A DNA stretch of 64,000 nucleotides from Lindgomyces ingoldianus (GCF_010093535.1 NW_022985172.1:675498-739497); one strand, 5' to 3'. Shown: positions 23,918 to 37,679, counted from the stretch's first letter. The notes: a model not told the origin generated them from the letters alone. Numbers and translations: made by a program.

Positions 23918-25240
23918 TTAATAATCTATGGTTTTTTTGATAGCATCGTAAACCCCTGTGGGCATTAGCACCGACAACAAGTCTTGGGGAATGTCGCAAA
24001 CTTACTGGTCACATCCGGAATGATAAACTTCTCAAATATAAGCCCTGTATGTGTCGCCCACCCCGTAACCCTCTTAACTGGAGCTTCTAACCTTAGGAAT
24101 GCGTGTTCCTGTATAGTAGCAGCTACTTCAGCCCCAACACCTGCATTCATCATGCTCTCATGCACAACAATCGCCCTCCCCGTCTTCTTGACGCTTTCCA
24201 ATACAGTCTCTCTATCCCACGGGTATATTGTCCGCAGATCTATTAACTCTGCGCTGCACCCGAAGTCCTTCTCTGCTGCTGCTATCGCTGCTGAACAGGT
24301 GTATAATGGTGTGCCGTATGAGATTATCGTGACGTCTTTGCCGGTCTTGAGGATCTCGGCCTTATCGAGCGGGAGATGGTATGCACCTACAGGGACTTGC
24401 TCGACGGCAGCACGGTAGAGGACTTTAGGCTCCATGAATATGACGGGGTCATTTGTTCGGATAGCAGAGAGGAGGAGCCCTTTAGCCTGGACAGGGGAGC
24501 GGGGGATTATGACGCGGAGACCGGGAATGTGGGTGAAGAGGGACTCGGGAGATTGAGAGTGGTAACTAAACACGCAGAGTATTAGTATGACCAGAGAAAG
24601 ATTGTACAAGTGGTTCGGATTCTTACAGTGCACCATGCCCTACGACCCCGGAGGGCATTCGAATCACCAGTCCTCCACAGTTCACATTTGTCGTCCCCGC
24701 TCGGTACCTCAGCTTTGCAGCCTCATTCACAATCTGGTCGAAAGCTGGGAAGACGTAGTCTGCGAACTGCACTTCTGCTACCGGCCTCATGCCCTCACTA
24801 GCTGCACCGATTGCGAACCCCACAAGCCCCTGCTCGCTCAGCGGCGTGTTGAACACGCGTTCTGTCCCAAAGTCTGTAGCTAAGTTCATGGTACATCGGA
24901 AGACCCCACCAAACTGTATATCCTCCCCAAAGACAAGCACACGTTCGTCGGTTTGCAGGGCATGGCGGAGGGCTTCGTTAACGGCGGTGTAGAGGTTTAT
25001 GCGCTTGGTCTGGCCTTTCCGGACTTCCGGAGGCAGCTCGGGGTTTGCAAGGGCGGACCTAGACGTGTGATGCAGGAGAGACGTGGTGTCATACTCTACG
25101 CTACCATTGAGACGTGCACCGGCCGCTGCGGAGGAGTAGGACTGGTTCTGTGACCGATTTGGACACCGTGAATGGAACGAGGCTTGCGGGCGGAGGAGGT
25201 AGCGCGATAATGTACGGATCGAGGGGGTCTTCGAGGGCAT
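23918..25240 (-). CDS. Branched-chain 2-oxoacid dehydrogenase E1-beta, mitochondrial
   Basis: Exons 25240-24627, 24565-24006 and 23955-23918 (minus) give 403 aa. The start at 25240 gives an Arg/Ser-rich amphipathic leader ([20 protein letters not shown]) suited to mitochondrial import; an in-frame ATG at 25372 would add 44 residues less suited to this. Domain landmarks: [103 protein letters not shown] and [11 protein letters not shown]. The tiny last exon restores the conserved end [12 protein letters not shown]. With E1-alpha it decarboxylates 2-oxoacids from Leu, Ile and Val in the matrix. The HSQSPE loop after VGHGAL separates it from pyruvate dehydrogenase E1-beta. Convergent with the acyl-CoA carboxylase beta gene. 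Confidence 0.9.
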
Positions 25241-26045
25241 GACTAGGACATGAAGAGAAATGAAGAAATAGAAGCAAAGGCTTGACTGTGCGCGCGAATG
25301 TATGTACGGAGAGCGGGAACAGGAGGTGATGGATGTTTGTGGTGGGATTGGCTTTCGGCTAGCAGCGGCCATTGTTCCCCAGATTCACGGCGTTTACGAA
25401 ACACATCTCCGAGGTTCACGCGCCTCACGTGCCAGGCAAGTCCCTGCTGCACGATGACGATCCCCATCGCCTTCGTTTGGTCCAAGGCGGAAGCGAATAA
25501 TTAGCATTCCGCCGCACTGCACATGGAAGAAAGGCTGCGCGCGGGCCATTCACTCTCTCTCAACAAGCAGAAATCTTGGCCTCCAGAGCTGAGTCCCTGA
25601 CGCCAGCGGTTCCTTTCTGAATTTTCCTATTTCAAGAATCTGCGGATGTAGCATGAAGTCTAATAATAAATACTAATATAATAATAATAATAACGAGACT
25701 CTCTAATGCGCTCAGAGATAACAGGGTGCGCTTAAAGAGCGGGCTGCAGACCAATTTTCCTTGATGTCATAGTCAGCTAGGTTAAACCCTTCTGTCCAGG
25801 CGCTAGAAACTGTAAGTGTGAAGAATCGGAACGACAGCAGAGTGACAGATGCGACAAAGATCATTGCTTCTTGGCAGATACGTTCGTGCGCCCGTGTGCA
25901 GCATCTCTGGCCCGAGCTCCCAGGTTCATCCCGCCGCGCTCAAGCCGCGTTTCGTCTACTCCCACTCTCTCTCACACAGCCAACCCTTTCCTAGGAAACT
26001 GTGCTCTTGTATCGTCTACCCAGCCTCATTTCAAGGTGCCTCGCT
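25241..26045. promoter_or_regulatory. Divergent intergenic region, E1-beta / CNNM
   Basis: 805 bp separate divergent start codons and must contain both promoters. An ATA/TAA trinucleotide-rich stretch lies at about 25660-25695. No factor-binding site is claimed. Confidence 0.45.
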
Positions 26046-28718
26046 ATGGCGGACGCTAATTGCTGCGTTCCCTTTGGGGTCGGCAATGGCTTGTTTTCTC
26101 TCAACGGAGCTCGTTTCGCCCTCATCTTGTCAACGCTTCTCACCACTTTTGCGTCCCTCGTTAAAGCCATCCCCGTTCAACACTCCGAAACCATTCTGGT
26201 AGCTGCAGAGCCTCCGAAGCCCGCAGGCGACCTAGGCCTGTGGGCATATCTGGGCACTGCGGTCGCTCTCGTTTTACTTGGAGGGGCTTTCGCCGGCTTG
26301 ACCATCGCGTTCGTCCTCCTACTCTCTCACCTCTGCCATGCGACACGCTAACACAACACTTTGCGCAGGTTGATGGGACAAGACGAAATCTACCTCCAAG
26401 TCATTGCCACTTCGGGTGAAGGCCCCGAGCGCAAGAATGCAAAGAAAGTCCTCAAGCTGCTTAAGAGGGGCAAGCACTGGGTGCTGGTGACACTACTTCT
26501 GAGCAACGTTATCACCAACGAAACTCTCCCTATTGTACTGGACAGATCGCTCGGAGGCGGTTGGCCTGCTGTTCTCAGCTCTACCGTCCTTATCGGTTCG
26601 TCTTTACTACATCTTCTTAACTCACGTAGAACAAAAACAGGATGGAGCCTATCTGTTGAACCTCTTGCTAGAATAAGGAAGAGCGTCAACTGGATACCAA
26701 CTTCTGTCCTGACCCTACTCCCTATCATGTTCCACGTTATGTGACAAGATGCAGTGTTCTCACCATGTCGCCATCGTGTCTGCTGACATCTATAGTTATT
26801 TTCGGCGAAATCGTGCCTCAATCGATATGTGTTCGCTACGGATTGCCCATCGGTGCTTGGATGTCCCCCCTCGTACTCGGCTTGATGTGGATCATGGCTC
26901 CTGTTGCTTGGCCCACCGCGAAACTGCTTGATAAGCTTCTAGGCGAGGACCATGGAACAACATACAAGAAAGCTGGCTTAAAGACCCTCGTTACGCTACA
27001 CAAGACGCTAGGCACGAGTCCAAACGACCGTCTAAACCAGGACGAGGTCACCATCATCACTGCAGTGCTGGACTTGAAAGAGAAGGCTGTTGGCAGCATC
27101 ATGACGCCCATGAAGGATGTTTTCACCATGTCAGCCGACACTGTGTTGGATGAGGATATGATGGACACGATTCTCTCAGCTGGATACTCTCGGATACCCA
27201 TTCATACACCGCAGAACCCCAAGAACTTTGTCGGCATGCTCCTCGTTAAGATGCTCATCACCTACGACCCTGAGGACGCCCTCCGCGTGCGAGACTTTGC
27301 CTTGGCGACATTACCCGAGACACGACCTGAAACCAGCTGCTTAGATATCATAAACTTCTTCCAGGAGGGGAAATCACACATGGTGCTCGTTTCGGACTAT
27401 CCTGGAGAGTCCTATGGCGCAGTCGGTGTTGTTACCCTTGAGGATGTTATTGAGGAGCTTATCGGAGAGTAAGTGATCACATAAACGTGGAACATTACCA
27501 GCACAGACTTCACCTGTTATATCTCTTGTTGTGATCTGGTGGACTGTCAAATGATGCAGATTTCTGCTTTGAACAACTCCCCTGGATCTTATTTCACACC
27601 AAGTCACATGATACAGTAATTCTAACTTTCCCAGGGAAATCATCGATGAATCCGACGTCTTTATTGACGTTCACAAAGCTATCCGCCGCATGGCGCCAGC
27701 GCCTCGGACCCGCATCCCCAAAGGCGACATTATCGCTGATAGTTCCCGTCCATCTGAACTGAAGCTGGAGGCTGAAACTACGAACCTGCTTCAGAAAATC
27801 TCAACCGCGCCCGAATACAGGAAGTTGTCAGTCCCAGAAAACACGAGCGATGGAAAGATACCGACCACGTTCCTCATGCGCCGTCGTAGCAGCGGCCAAG
27901 GGTCCATCGACCGAGGCACCGTCGTTTTTCGAAGCGACGACCCTGAAGTCATGCAGCACCTAAAACATCTAGGCCCATCCAACGCAGCCACTAGACCAAA
28001 ACAAACACGAATCAACACGGTTAAGATCAAGCCGGGTCTCGTCAACAACATACCGAACACCATTCCAGAGAATACGCAAGCTCAGCTAGAACCAGTGATC
28101 GTTACTCCATCCCATGCCCCTCAGGGCGGTGCTGGTGAGGGGCTGCTCGACTCTGCAGGTCGCGATGCCAGCGATGGTGTGCATAGCCTCGCCGTGGGGT
28201 ATGGCACTATGTCGACCGCCTCCAAGGGAATGTCGTGGGGATCACCAGACTCACACTCAAAGACTCAGAACAAGGAAGAACGGACGTCACCAAACTCCCA
28301 ATCCGCCAACCAGAACAACCAGAATGGGAAGATTGTGATCGATCTTCGTCCGCAACAGGACCGTCCACCGTCACCGAGCACAGTTGGCTCATTGCATTCC
28401 ATTCGCTCCGCATCTGCACCTGCACCGATGAAGAGGCACACGGCGCGTAGCGGAAGCATCTCAGAGAACATTGTGGATCTCAATGGAGTCAAAAAGATCG
28501 TTCTTGAGACTACTAGTTCGAGCGAATCTGAAGACAAGACTACTGGCGGCGAAGCTGACGTTTTCCAGGATCGCCGAACGGACGAGGGGTTTGATGGCAA
28601 GAGCGAGGACAAGAAGAGCGGCAAGAAGAGGCGCAAGAAGAGGGGTAAAAAGAAGCCCAAGAACGGTGCTGGTGAGAGTAGCGAGTCGCAACCGCTGCTT
28701 GGGGGTGACAATCATTAA
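26046..28718 (+). CDS. CNNM/Mam3-type membrane protein with CBS pair
   Basis: Exons 26046-26308, 26369-26595, 26796-27468 and 27635-28718 give 748 aa. The N-terminus has a signal-like hydrophobic segment, then the DUF21/CNNM transmembrane domain: [60 protein letters not shown]. After it come [26 protein letters not shown] and a CBS pair ending [25 protein letters not shown]. The last 360 residues are low-complexity with a Lys-rich segment near the end ([15 protein letters not shown]). CNNM proteins act in Mg2+/divalent-cation homeostasis; yeast Mam3 is vacuolar and linked to Mn2+. Introns 2 (200 nt) and 3 (166 nt) are longer than others in the window; intron 2 shares a 40-nt segment with the 3' flank at about 28996-29036. 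Confidence 0.9.
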
Positions 28719-29287
28719 ATTAGGAAGACGAGGGACAGAGTTGAGTTGAGCATGCTTTTCTTGTATGAATACAGCCTAGGCGTTTTTGGGTGGCGTCTGC
28801 CTCTCGGCTGGAGGGTACTGTTTAGCAGGAGTTAAGTTGCAACGAGGCGAAAAGCGGCGGTATTCTAGGTACTTAATTCCTTAAGCAGTGTATAGAATAG
28901 CTTCTCTCTAGTGTGCAATCGAAAGTAGCAAAGGCTCTTCCTGTCCCTCTGACTGAATCTACAGCATGTTATTATATAACGACGATGGCTAGAACGGAGT
29001 CTATCTGTTAAACCTCTTGTTAGAATCAGAGAAGATGCCCACAGGGTGCATGCTTCTATCCTAGATAGCACTTGCTTCAGAGGTATTGAGATGCAGGAAT
29101 GTGTACTGTACCGTATTCTATGTTTTTCTAACTGGTGCAGACAGCTTAGCCGATTAAATGTACACTATGCTATTATGCAACACGCAGGATGATAAGAATA
29201 GTATCTGCTCATTAAAAATCTTTCTGGAATCGGACAGAGTGTCAATACTAGTCTAGTAATAACACGACCCGCCTCCTGAGATTTTCT
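28719..29287. other. Intergenic, CNNM 3' flank
   Basis: About 570 bp with no gene. It contains the sequence at 28996-29036 that resembles part of CNNM intron 2, probably a fragment of a dispersed repeat, and becomes slightly AT-rich toward the large block. Confidence 0.4.
28996..29036. repeat. Short repeat shared with CNNM intron 2 (26644-26684)
   Basis: Core CTATCTGTTRAACCTCTTG plus YTAGAAT is common to both places, with differences mostly transitions. Likely pieces of the same dispersed repeat. Confidence 0.5.
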
Positions 29288-29331
29288 TGGTCCACCCACG
29301 TGACTGTGGGCTTGAAGTCAAGCTTGGACCA
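29288..29331. other. Compact cruciform-forming sequence at the left edge of the AT block
   Basis: Outer stem TGGTCCA (29288-29294) pairs with TGGACCA (29325-29331). Inside are two adjacent hairpins: CCCAC/GTGGG (29295-29310) and CTTGA/TCAAG (29311-29322). Only two bases lie unpaired between the stems. Lies 12 bp outside the left inverted repeat of the block and contains a CACGTG. Possibly a transposon terminus structure. Confidence 0.5.
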
Positions 29332-29342
29332 CATCTCTTCTA

Positions 29343-29372
29343 GAGGGTCTAGTCGCCTGTGTAATTTTTAGT
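29343..29372 (+). repeat. Left terminal inverted repeat of the AT-rich block
   Basis: 30 bp beginning GAGGGTCTAGTCGCCTGTG and ending AATTTTTAGT. It pairs with 45319-45348 in inverted orientation with two C/T-type differences. Confidence 0.65.
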
Positions 29373-31260
29373 GCGCAGATAACTGCAGAATTAAGTTACA
29401 TTTAAAGTATCTTAACTTACAACACAAGTTTACATGTTTCCTGCTTGTATACTATTTTAGCATGCCCTTTAAGAACATTAATAATTTATAGCTTTTTTTC
29501 TTTAATGTAGAGAACCTTTAACTAGTTTCTATTTTCTAGCTATTATTAGCTTAACAGTAGTAGATAAGCTTTAATAACTAAACTTACACCTACTTTTTAA
29601 TAAAGCTATTACTCTGCTTAAAAACAGTACTAGTTATAACTTAAAGCCTAGTTAAAAACAAGCCCTTAAGAACTTATATAATAATTATAATAGTATACTT
29701 ATTACGCAAACTAGGTATAAGAAGACGCATGTTATTATAAGGTATTATGCAACACTAGATCCTTAGTTATAGCCTATTACTTTTATTATAAGTTCTTTAA
29801 AGGCAATTAAATAAGGACAGGCATAAGAGGCTTATAAGTGCTACTATAGAATTAGTGTTCTTTTTTTTATTCTAGACAGCAATAGCAATACTATAAAACA
29901 CTAGCATAATATTGCCTAAAGCAGATATACTTATGTCTAGTTATTAGCTAAAATTATAGTTAAGGAAGCTCTAAATAAAAAAAATGTTAATTTATTAAGT
30001 AATTTTATAGTTAGCTATGCTTTTATAGGGTTTGCATAAGTAACTATAAGTTTACTTAATAATTTAGCTTTTTTAACTAATATATAGACTTTTTTACCTA
30101 CTACTTTACATTCTTAGGATTTATAGGTAAGTAAGGCATGTAATTTACTAGCTAGCTACGCTAATAATTAATAAGTGTAGCTATCTATTAATTTCTACTT
30201 TTCTTTATAGCTAATTACTTTAGTGTCTTTAGATAGCACTCTAACTTTTTATACACTAACCCTTTTAACTGCATTAATGTTTTAGCCTACTGCTCTAACT
30301 ACACTAAACACTAGTTATTATAGAAAAAGCGCGTCCACCTGCGCATGTAAACTGCGTGCGCAGCGCGTTACAGCTTTACTAGAGGTTCTAGAGGAGGTAG
30401 TCCCTAAGAAGCCTAGACAGACTAAGAATGTACTAATAAAGGTAGTAGTTATAGCTTAAAAGACTACACTAATAAAAATGTTTAATAACAGCTATGTTAA
30501 TAAAGGGAAATTTAAAAGTGTAATTAAAAATTTTAAGTTTAGGTAACACTACTAGCTAGTTACTATTAATAAGCTACATCTTTATGCCTATAATAGCTAA
30601 GAAGGGGGCTTCTGTTCTTATTATAGGCAGATATCTAAGCTATAAGACTAACTTAAGGACTATACTTGCTAGTTTAGTACAACAGCTACTCTTACACACA
30701 CTAACTTCTTAGATGTATTCTAGTCTACAGGCTTCTATTATCTCTGCAAAGGCGCTCTTATTTAAATAGAGGTATATTACAGTAATGTTTTTATAAAGCT
30801 AGAGCTTACCTTCTTAAGTAAAATTTATTTGCTCTACTATAAAGTCTTTTATACTATAGTTAATAACACTCTAGCTTGTTTTAATTATATGTTACTAAAA
30901 ATAATATTTTTTATCTACTTTATTAAGAACGCTATAGAACTAGTAGCTAGTATTACTTACTAGTTAAATAATGCTAGTTACACAAACACTATAAATTAAA
31001 TTATGTAAGTGTATTATAGATAGCTTATGCTAGACACTTATATTAATATTAAGTGTTGTTTTAATAGTAGTAAGCTCTACATACTTATTACTACATTTAT
31101 GTATGCGCTAAGGGTTAACCTACTAGGTGTAAAGTATGTTACTTAGTTTAGTTACTGCTCTCTTAAGAATGCTTTATAGAAGCTTAAGTAGGCAAACTAT
31201 AGCAACACTTTTAAAGAAGACAAGGCTGTCTTTGTGTAGGCACTTAGTAATAAGGTTATT

Positions 31261-31540
31261 TGTCCGTACGCAGCAGCAGCGTCGCGGCCTGGATACGAAC
31301 GATCGCGCACGAGCAGGATCACGTATCTATGTCACATGATGCTCGTGCGCGAACCTCTGTGCGCGAACATCTAGATATCCCCTTTTTCCTCTGTACAGAG
31401 AAAAGACAAGAGCAATAGAACTAGAAACATGTTGCCCTTACCTTACCTACCTTGTACGCTGTGCACACTGTACACTACTCTTACTTTTACTACTTAAGTG
31501 CTTATACTATAAGCAGCTAGCTGTTAAAGCCTATTTAACA
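31261..31540 (+). repeat. 5' LTR of the copia element
   Basis: 280 bp, TG...CA ended. By my count it differs from the 3' LTR at 15 sites, all transitions, with no length change. It keeps several CpG-rich words, so it is much less AT-rich than the element body. Confidence 0.9.
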
Positions 31541-31599
31541 CTAATTAGTAGTTAATTTAATTAACTATAAATTAGTAAAAGTAATAATAAAGTACCTAT

Positions 31600-31936
31600 G
31601 CTTTATAAGGTACTTTGTTTTATTACCTATCCTTTAGAAAGAGTAACAGCAGAGTACCTACGCCCTATAAGGTACTTTATTTAGTTACTTATCTCTTAAG
31701 ATAGCAGATTAATCCTTTACATTATATAGTAAGCTTTGCTACTATACAAAGTAAAAAGAAGATAGTGTAAGACGCACACTAAAGCTACTAAAGCTGTACA
31801 ACCTAGTAGCTAGACAATAGCACATTAATCCTTTACATTACACAGCAAGCTCTGCTACTGTACAAAGTAAAAAGAAGATAGTGTAAGGCGCACACTAAAG
31901 CTATTAAAGCTGCACAACCTAGTAGCTAGACAACAG
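31600..31936 (+). repeat. Tandem repeats in the copia leader
   Basis: Two adjacent tandem arrays. About 65-bp units contain ATAAGGTACTTTRTTT (about 31590-31700). Two units with a 116-bp period begin near 31703 and 31819, sharing TTAATCCTTTACATTA and AAGTAAAAAGAAGATAGTG. They lie between the 5' LTR and gag. Confidence 0.7.
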
Positions 31937-34900
31937 CAGTACCTGCGCAATCTACTAGAAAAGTAATTAACTATACTATTATAATAAAATCTTATTAGCA
32001 ACTAATAACTTTGCGTAATAATAGGAAGAATAAGAAATAATTTTTATTATATAAATAACTTACAAAGAACATAAGGATATTAGAGGTAACACTATAAAAC
32101 AAGACTAGCCTAGAGTACTAGAATAATAAGATTAACATGTTAGAGGCTCTAACAAGCCTATAGACTTAATTATACATAAGTTGCATAATTACTAATCTAC
32201 ACATAATAACTTAGAAAGGCGCTACTTTTCTAAGTGCGTACATAGAGAATTTTAAAGAATAGACACTATAAGACTTCTTAGCACTTAGCTGCGCGTTTAA
32301 AAGGGAGCTTATATAAGTGCTAAAGGATAAGAGAATTACACTATAGCTAGGCACTAAAGGTACTTAAGCCTAGAAGCTGTATAATATAGCATAAGGAAAA
32401 GCAATTACACTAAAAAGGCTTTATATACAACCCCTATTACTGTATAAGGCTCTGCACAGAAGCAGACTAAACACAATGCTGCTATTAACACTAAACGTAC
32501 TAGCATCACCTGCTCCTACACCTTAGCTAGCACTACACCAATCACCGTACGAACAATACATGCCACCCTACCCAACGCCTGCTCCACACCCTTAATCGTA
32601 CACACCACCGCCTGCAGTAGTGTATGCACCACCAATACCACCTGCACAATCTATACTACATTATAGCCTGTACAAACTTCCACTCTAGAGGGAAACTGCT
32701 AAAGAAAAACTCTTAGCAGATAAAATTATATAATTTTAAAAGGCATAAAAAAAAAATAATAACTATATAAGTTAACTATATAATATTTTTATAAATAAAA
32801 TAAAGATTTTTATTAATTTATGTTAATAGCTAGATATTTAGAAAACTTAGTACACAGACATCTTTCTAGATATTCTAGAAGGCTAGGTAAATATGTACTA
32901 TATGCACAACATAGGCCCTAGATATAACTAGAAGCATTTATATAACACCTTAAGCAGTTACTTTAACACTAATGTAAACTATAGCTAGTACTAGATAAAC
33001 TAGACAATAATAACTTTTATATAATACTAATAAAAGAACTTTAATAAGAGTTTATATAAAGTTTTTAAAATAATAATTAACAAGCTTACACTTATATAAA
33101 AGGCACTAAAAATAAAATTCTAAGAGAATGTTCTACTACACACTACTATTATATAAGCCTATTAAGGATAACTAGAACTAGAACATGCTATGTTTACTAT
33201 TAAGCTTTTATGTAAAGCTTTATTTAGTAACTTATAAGCATTACTTTAAGTTACTATAGACTAAAAAGTAAACTAATACCTCTAGAAACTGCCTAATGTA
33301 TACTACATAGACTGCTAATACAACTCTGCATAATAAGAGTCTACATAACAAGAAGAAAGCTTCCCTTTATGTAAAAGAAGATAATATAGAAGATTTTTAT
33401 CTAAGTTTAGGCTACAATCTAAAGACAACTGCATGTAAATAAAAAAGTGCTTTATCTGCTATAAAAAAAAATGTTAGTTATTAAACTACCCTTATAATAA
33501 CTATATATAAGCAAAGAACTAGTATGTTGCCTTATATAAAAATTTTTATAATAAGACCTTATTACATAAAGCTATTACCTTATATATTTAAAACTTTAAA
33601 GGTTACTTTAAGAAAGAAAATAATTTGCATAATATAAAGAAAATAAAATAGAAGAGTAAAAATGCTAAAAAAGCTGTTAACTACCTTACCTCTACTGCCT
33701 ATTTACACTGTGCAATAGGAGAGGACATCTACAGCATTAAACCTAAAGAATATGCTAAGCAGTTTATCTTTAATAACTAATATTATATAGTATACTAAGG
33801 CAAACTATAAGACATAGGCGTAGTAAAGATCTCTACTGTTAGTAAGTTTTAACTTAAGGTGTATATATAAAAGAACTTATGTATAAAAATTAATTAAACA
33901 CTTAGCTAAACAGATATTAGCTTTAAAAGCTAAATACTAAAGGGATTAATTAGTACTATATAAATCTAGAACCTAATTAGTCTAGTTACATACTACATTC
34001 TAAAGACTCTAACACTATTTCTGCTATTACTAGTAGATGCTAACTAACTTAGAGTATACTTTAACAACATTTTAAATATTATTATACATAAAGACAAAAC
34101 TACTATACTTATTATATAAAAATAGAGACACTTTTTTTTTAATATTAGTAAGAAAGAATTTATGTCTTTTTTTACTAAATTAAAACTTTACTGCTTCTAC
34201 TGCTAATTTAGACACTCTTGCATAGAGAGACTCTAAAAGATGCTAACTAGCGCTAGCTACAATGTTAATGCTGTAGTGCTAGAAGAGATTAAGAAGTTCT
34301 GCTACTTTTGCTAATTATATAACTAGGCCCTATAAAGATTTAAGTTTATAATTAAGAATAACACTTACTTTAACTATAAAGTTATTATTAATGTTATATA
34401 AATTAATAATAAAGATGTCTTACATGTTATTAATATAGACACATTATTTTAGGCTGCTATATTCTTAAAATCTATGTCTACACAAAATACCTAGAATGCA
34501 CTATGTAAATGCTAGATTAACACTTATTAAGGACCTCTAAACTATATTATGCATAACTCTAGTATAAACTTTGCTTTAAAGGATTTTTAAGCTTATGCAA
34601 AGATTATAGAAGCTACATGTAGGCAGATGCTAGTAGAAGCACATTAGGTAGTTAGAAAGGTTAAGCGCGCGCACACACCTCTCTAACAAGTGTTTAACAT
34701 CCTAAAGACTAAGCTAGGTAACTATATAGATAATAAGGCTATTCTGCAGATAGCAGTTAAAGCTCTAAATAACATAGCTAGCCTACATAGTTTAGTACCT
34801 ACACTACTAGTCTTTAAAGCATACCTAAGAATTAACCTAAACTCTCTACTATTACTAAACATTATTACATAAGTAAGCGCTGTACAAAAAGTAATAAAGA

Positions 34901-37679
34901 TACTTTAAAAGAACTATGTAAAAGTAAACATTAATTATATAATTAATACTTATAATAGCCCTATAATATATAAAGTTCTTAACCTCCCTCTTAGCTTAGA
35001 GATTATAGCATAGAGAGAGAAGAAAGGCTAGACTAGCCTATACAAGATTAAGAGTATTAAAGGAAGAGACATTATTATTAAGAGAAAAAATAGCCTACTA
35101 AAGCTCTAATGTACGCAGGTTAAACTATACTATAAAGAAAAAAAGAAAGATAACCTACTTATAACAGATAACCTAGATAAACTAATCCCTATATAAAGGG
35201 ATCCTCTAAAGAAGAGAAAGAGAGGACAGCTTTATAAAAATGTTATAGAGGCAGAACTAGAGCCTACTACAAACTAAGCCCCTTAGGATAGCAATGCCGC
35301 ACTAGTGCAAAGGGAAGATATAGATACTAGAAGAAGTAAAAGGCAAAGGAAACCTGCATAAAGTCTAGACTAGGTATTCCTAACCTAGAAGAAAAAGGAT
35401 AATTAGGCCTTATTTATTAAGCTTTATATAAATAGTGTAATTACTACACTTAAAAAACTATTTAAAAAATTAGACTATATAGAGATAAACACTCTAATTA
35501 CTAACAGCACTTTTAAGGTTATAGCATATAACTTAATAAAGTATAAAAGTTAGATTTTTAACTTTTGCCTTATATAAAAAGTAAAAGGCAAAACAACCTA
35601 ACTATATAAGAAATCCTGCCTAGTGTTTACTAGCTACTTAGATAAAGAAAAGGAAAAAATTCTTACTTAGTTACTAACTATTTAGAGAATAAGCTAAAAA
35701 CTACTTTTAGCTATAAAAGCAAGCCTAAAAGCTACATATAGAATGCATTTTAAACTATGTAATATTACATAAGTATACATCTAATTAACAGATAAGCTTA
35801 TGCACACACTATATACAAAGCTACTAAAGAAAATGCGCTAAAGCTTTCTACTAAATATAATACTCTAGGTTGTACAACCCTTATATAGAGCTACTAAATT
35901 AGGACTATATTAGTTTAAGACATATTATAACTACTATAAAGAAAAGCTACACATGTACATCTTTTTATATAACCCCTACCTCTTAATTACTAATAAAGAA
36001 AAGCACACTTTTAGTATTACTAGCTTATAAATAGATAACACTTTAAGTATTATAACAAAGAATTTTATGTAAAGAGAAAAAAAAAAACTGCAGAAGGTAA
36101 AGTTTTATATAAAGAGTAAGACTATTTTAGTAAAAAAGCAGCCTATTAAGTTTAACAGCAGAAAAATTAAGCTTATGCATAATATAGTAGTTTTTACTTA
36201 AAAGAAATAAGTAAGCTACTTTTATATAATTAACCTAAAAGACAAAGATGCTGCATAATAATATGTTAAGTAATATGTAAAAGAGGTATACATTGCATCT
36301 ATATGTTAACTAAAGGCAGCATTTAACCTTTTTATTACTGCATAAACTATAGACCTTTTACATAATAACATTAATACACTTAACATATAAATCTAATAGC
36401 AGATAGATAATAGTAAGTGTAGTCTTACCTTTCTACTATTACAGCTTAATTATGCAAAGCTGTTTATCTTTATAGATAGATTATTTACTAATAATAAAAA
36501 CTTTAGCTTATAGCTAGAATTTTTAATTATATTAAGTAATAAAGACTATATAAAGTAAAGCAACTACTTTAAAATACTAGGTAATATTATACACTAAAAT
36601 TTTACTAAGTGTAAAAGAGTAACTAGAAGTGTCTTTACTAGTAAACTATATAGAATAGTTAGAGAGTTTAATAATGTAATTACTTTTAGTATAACTCTAT
36701 AGTAAATTATATAAACACTTAAACTGCTACTAATTCTAGTAGTAATCTATATAAATTTAAGGTTTCTGTACAATTACCTTATTAAGCTAGGCACTACTAG
36801 TAAAAAGCAACTTATAATTAATATTATGTTACTCTATAAATTATACAAGAAAAGGGAAATTGCTAAGATAAAGTAAATTAATAGTAAAAACAACTTAGTA
36901 GATGCATGTATAAAAAAAACACTAAACTAGGCTTTTTAATTATTAGTCCTAACTAACTGCCTCTCTGTCTAGATAGAAGCATCTGTGGACTAGCTAGATT
37001 CTATGCGCAAAGATGCCCTAGACTAACTAGACTAATAATGCCTTTATATAAGGCCTATCTTTTTTATTTTTTTTTTATACGCACTTATTTTTCTTATTAC
37101 AAGATTAGAAGAGAAGGATATATAAAAAAGATAGTCTATTTGTCTAGTATATAGAAGAAGAAAAAGCCACCACCCCTTACATATAGTAGTTATAATGCAG
37201 ACCACAGCTCTACTATACGCATAAGGTGTAGGCATTAGCCTAGAAGTTAGCTAACACATAATACTTAACAAAAAAAAAGGCACTAGTAGTGCTACTATAA
37301 TAATAAGCACATAAAGTTGCTAGGACCTAACTGCAACTTTAGACTAGGACTGCACAGAAGTACCTTTTACAACGCACAACCTTTGCTGCCTACAGCTATA
37401 GATTAGTGCTAGTAGGTAAGACAACATTAATATTATAAAATAGTAAAGCTACTACATACTGCTTTTTAGCCTATCTATAATTAGCATTTTATATAAGAAA
37501 GAAGTAGAAAAGCTAAAAGATTTATATGTTTATACTAAGATGCTAAATAAACTGCTAATTAGTAGTAGAACTAGTTAGAAGGGTAACACAGATGCGCCCT
37601 AGGCTGCTAGACTGCACAAGGACGTTAAAGACGCCCGCACTAACAGCGCTAGAGGTAGAGGAGGAAGGCTAGAGAGACA

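Noticed and set aside
25241..25372. Upstream ATG at 25372 for E1-beta
   Set aside because: It would place 44 extra residues before the Arg-rich amphipathic leader; the ATG at 25240 fits mitochondrial import better.
29288..29345. Helitron 3' end (hairpin followed about 11 nt later by CTAG)
   Set aside because: The base after CTAG is not the expected T, no partner 5' TC end was found, and no Rep/helicase reading was seen.
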